Of a stretch of DNA of 64,000 nt, positions 61,480 to 64,000 are shown piece after piece. The position numbers and the translations under genes were made by a program. The stretch spans positions 5,365,517 to 5,429,516 of the forward strand of contig OY744608.1 in NCBI GenBank assembly GCA_963556255.1, written 5' to 3'. Position 1 is the first letter of the stretch, and every line of letters starts with the position of its first letter. Source of the DNA: Allolobophora icterica (taxonomy: Eukaryota > Annelida > Clitellata > Crassiclitellata > Lumbricidae). Under the pieces are notes generated by a model. It was given only the letters and a program-made list of their open reading frames with translations. It made no database searches and had not been told where the DNA came from.

Positions 61480-62310
61480 GGAGCAAGGGTGATGTCTCTC
61501 AGTCCGCTTCTCTGCTTCTCCCTGTCTCTCTTTCTCTGCGTCTGGCTCTGTTCGTCTGTCTGTCTGTATGTCCTATTAACTCCAGTATATGCATATTTGA
61601 TGTCACACCTGTCTTTTCTCGATATCATCTCCTCTTATTGTACTCTGTACCAGCGTCTTTTCTTTCACCAGCTGATCCTCAACCCATCTTTATTCCTCCT
61701 CCGCCGGTGCCGCATCCTCCTCTGTCCTCTTCACCTTCGTGAAACCTTCCTTGTTCACCCCAATTGATTCCTCTCTTCCCTCTTTCTTTGTACCTTCTTC
61801 TATCTTACCCCTTAATCCACCGTCTTGTTTCTTTTTTCTCCCTCATCTCACCCAATTCCCTTTCCCTTCCTGCCTGCTCCTTTCTTCTTCCTTTTTCCTC
61901 TTTCATTCCTCGTCCTTCTATTCTTACCAAATACCTATTTCCTCCCTCCTCTTCCATTCTTCCTCTTTCCTCCTACTTCCTCTTTTCTCCTTCCTCCTCC
62001 TTCCAGGTTCGTCCGTCCTCCTCCTTAGCTGCTTCTTCGTTCCACCTTCCTACGCCTCCACTCCCTTTCCTCTTTTCTCCTCCGTTTTTCCTCTTTCCAA
62101 CTCCATCCTTCCTCTTTCCTCCTTCATTTTTCCAACTCAATCCTTCCTCTTTTCAACTTCACTCTTCCTCTATCCAACTCCATCCTTTTTCTTTTCTCCT
62201 CCATCATCTCTCCTCCTTCATCCTTCTTTCTCTCTATTCCTCCTTCCATCTTTTCTCTTCCTCCTCCTCCTTTCTTCCTCCTCCATCCCTCATCCCTCCT
62301 TCCATCTGCG
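61480..62310. repeat. Polypyrimidine satellite (CTTCCTCC)
   Basis: About 0.8 kb of the complementary composition to 59950-61400. The long frames at 61739-62746 and 61764-63806 are artefacts. Confidence 0.92.
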
Positions 62311-62465
62311 TGGAATTAAACCAGCGCCGTTTCTCCGCTCGACATTTAATCGTCGTTCCATCGCGCCTGGCAACGCCGTCGCCTGGCAACGGTTGCTACG
62401 GACCGACGGGAGGCACGCGCGCTCCACGAAACGACGACACCGACGTTTATATCGACAGACCTCGA
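62311..62465. other. Unique GC-rich island with X-box-like site
   Basis: About 150 bp of high-complexity sequence inside the satellites, with several CpGs and gtcgcctggcaac at 62378-62390, matching the RFX X-box pattern (GTNRCC, spacer, RGYAAC). Another ctggcaac precedes it and ggttgcta follows. Confidence 0.45.
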
Positions 62466-62719
62466 CATTCCCTTTCCCTCCCTCTTCCCTTTTTTCATCT
62501 CCCTCACTCTATCTCTTCTTCCCTGCCTCTAAATTCCCCTTCCTCTCTTGCTTTCTTATTCTGCCAGACAACTCCTCTCCCACCATTCACTTCCCCGCTC
62601 ACATCTTACCTGCACTCCGATTCATCCTTCACTCAGTTCGTACCCCCATCCCTTTTTCCTGTTTTTTTTATCCCTTCCTCCCTCCTTCCTTCCCCGTTCT
62701 TCACTCTCCCGTTATTCCT

Positions 62720-63770
62720 TTTCTCCATCCGTCCATCCGTGCGTGAGTCCATCCATCTATCCACCACTCTCCTACGTCTATCCACCCAACAACCATCCTC
62801 CAGGAACTCACGCCTCCACACAACCATCCACCCAACCATCCACCAAACCATCTACTCAACAATCCAACCATCCACCCAAGCGTCCACCCAGCCTGTCCAC
62901 TCAACCATCCACCCAACCACCAAACCTTCCACTAAACCATCCAACCATCCACCCAACCATCCACACGGACATCCACCAACCATCCACCTTATCATCGACC
63001 CAGCCATCCATCCGCCCATCCACCCAACCATCCACCCAAACTGTCCACCAAACCATTCAACCATCCACCCAACCACTCAACCATCCACCCAAACATCCAT
63101 CCACCCAAACATCCGACTATCCATCCATCCATTCATCCAATCACCCACCCTCCTTCCGTCCACCAATCCAGCCACCCAACCATCCACTCAGCCATCCACT
63201 CAACTATCCACCCAACCATCCACCCATCCACCCATCCATCCGACTATCCACCCAGTCAGCCATCAAACCATCCAATCATCCACCTATCCATCCAACAATA
63301 CACTCAACCATCCACCCAACCATCCACCCATCCATCCACCCAACCATCCAACTATCCACCCAGTCAGCCATCAAACCATCCAATCATCCACCTATCCATC
63401 CAACAATACACTCAACCATCCACCCAACCATCCACCCATCCATCCACCCAACCATCCAACTATCCACCCAGTCAGCCATCAAACCATCCAATCATCCACC
63501 TATCCATCCAACAATACACTCAACCATCCACCCAACCATCCACCCATCCATCCACCCAACCATCCAACTATCCATCAACCATCCACCCAACCTTCCAATC
63601 ATCCATTCATCCACACAACCATCCAACTATCTATCCACCAATTCACCCAACCATCCCTCCACCCAACCATCCGCCGAACCATCCATCCATCCATCTATCC
63701 ATCCATCCATCCATCCATCCAACCTTCCATCTATGTACCCATCAATCCTTCCCGAAGTTCCTTCCCTCTG
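62720..63770. repeat. CATCCACC satellite with 108-bp higher-order repeat
   Basis: Irregular accatccacccaaccatcc words for about 1 kb. From about 63232 to 63555 three near-identical 108-bp units occur (cagtcagccatcaaacc at 63253, 63361 and 63469). Confidence 0.94.
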
Positions 63771-64000
63771 CTGGGTAAACATGTCAAAAGCAGATACAAC
63801 GACTAAACTTCCAGCGTCCGGTATACACCGTGGCGCCACAGTTATTGAGTAGAGGGAGGGACGGATCTGTGAAGAGGGAGGTAGTGGAAGGACGGATGGA
63901 TTGCTGGATGGATAGATGGATGGATGGATGGTTGGAGAAAGGACAGGGCAAACAATTGGCCTATGACGACGGCTGGCCATGTTTGCCTTGGCTGTCGGTC
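63771..64000. other. Unique sequence and short GGAT repeat at window end
   Basis: 63771-63850 is unassigned; 63885-63935 is a ggatggat run. No TEAD exon seen. Confidence 0.5.

Noticed and set aside
63232..63555. Possible CRISPR-like array
   Set aside because: Repeat units are contiguous 108-bp tandem copies without spacers, in a eukaryotic satellite.
61764..63806. 680-codon plus frame rich in S/F/P then H/P/T/N
   Set aside because: It is a direct translation of polypyrimidine and CATCCACC satellites; other frames over the same span are also open (335 and 434 codons).

Overview
The window is nuclear DNA from an animal, most likely an invertebrate deuterostome such as an echinoderm or hemichordate. 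That guess rests on two metazoan genes (a TENT5/FAM46 poly(A) polymerase and a TEAD exon), a canonical nuclear tRNA-Ile, many tagg-cct-a words, and a mix of tRNA-derived SINEs, decayed non-LTR retrotransposons, hAT-type MITEs and very long microsatellites. The species cannot be read from the sequence. Gene density is very low, and nearly all other open frames are microsatellite translations or transposon shadows.

Layout. 1-5.5 kb: a diverged tandem duplication whose copies serve as empty-site controls for several insertions (two hAT MITEs, three SINEs, one short retroelement). 5.7-9.7 kb: reverse transcriptase (RT) remnants, an inverted dispersed repeat, and a chain of non-LTR fragments separated by AAT/ATT arrays. 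10-19.4 kb: the cleanest stretch, holding the single-exon TENT5 gene (11586-12869, +) with a TATA-like/initiator promoter, then AT-rich DNA with two SINEs, TA microsatellites and two unexplained motif arrays (GATC-rich 18359-18820; AATATTCAT-type 18988-19366). 20-33 kb: a repeat jungle with SINEs, a 5'-truncated but otherwise open RT (about 23430-24735, +), hAT MITEs and compound microsatellites. 34-46 kb: a GAT array, AAGACC minisatellite elements, and two larger hAT-like insertions with nested elements (39504-41204 and 44254-46133). 46-56 kb: an intact tRNA-Ile(AAT) at 47621-47694, LINE 3' ends, CATA and octamer-rich arrays, and polypyrimidine satellite. 56.6-57.5 kb: the first coding exon of a TEAD (Scalloped/TEF-1) gene, starting 16 bp after a long GAT array; the rest of the gene lies beyond the window or in unread introns. 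57.5-64 kb: satellites (ACTT, TCCTA, polypurine, polypyrimidine, CATCCACC), with one unique GC-rich island near 62.3-62.46 kb.

No operon-like cooperation exists. TENT5 would extend poly(A) tails in the cytoplasm, TEAD would be the DNA-binding partner of Yorkie/YAP in the Hippo pathway, and the tRNA serves translation. The most distinctive genome feature is the number of hAT-like non-autonomous elements with intact 8-bp target duplications, together with retroelement fragments bounded on both sides by AAT arrays.
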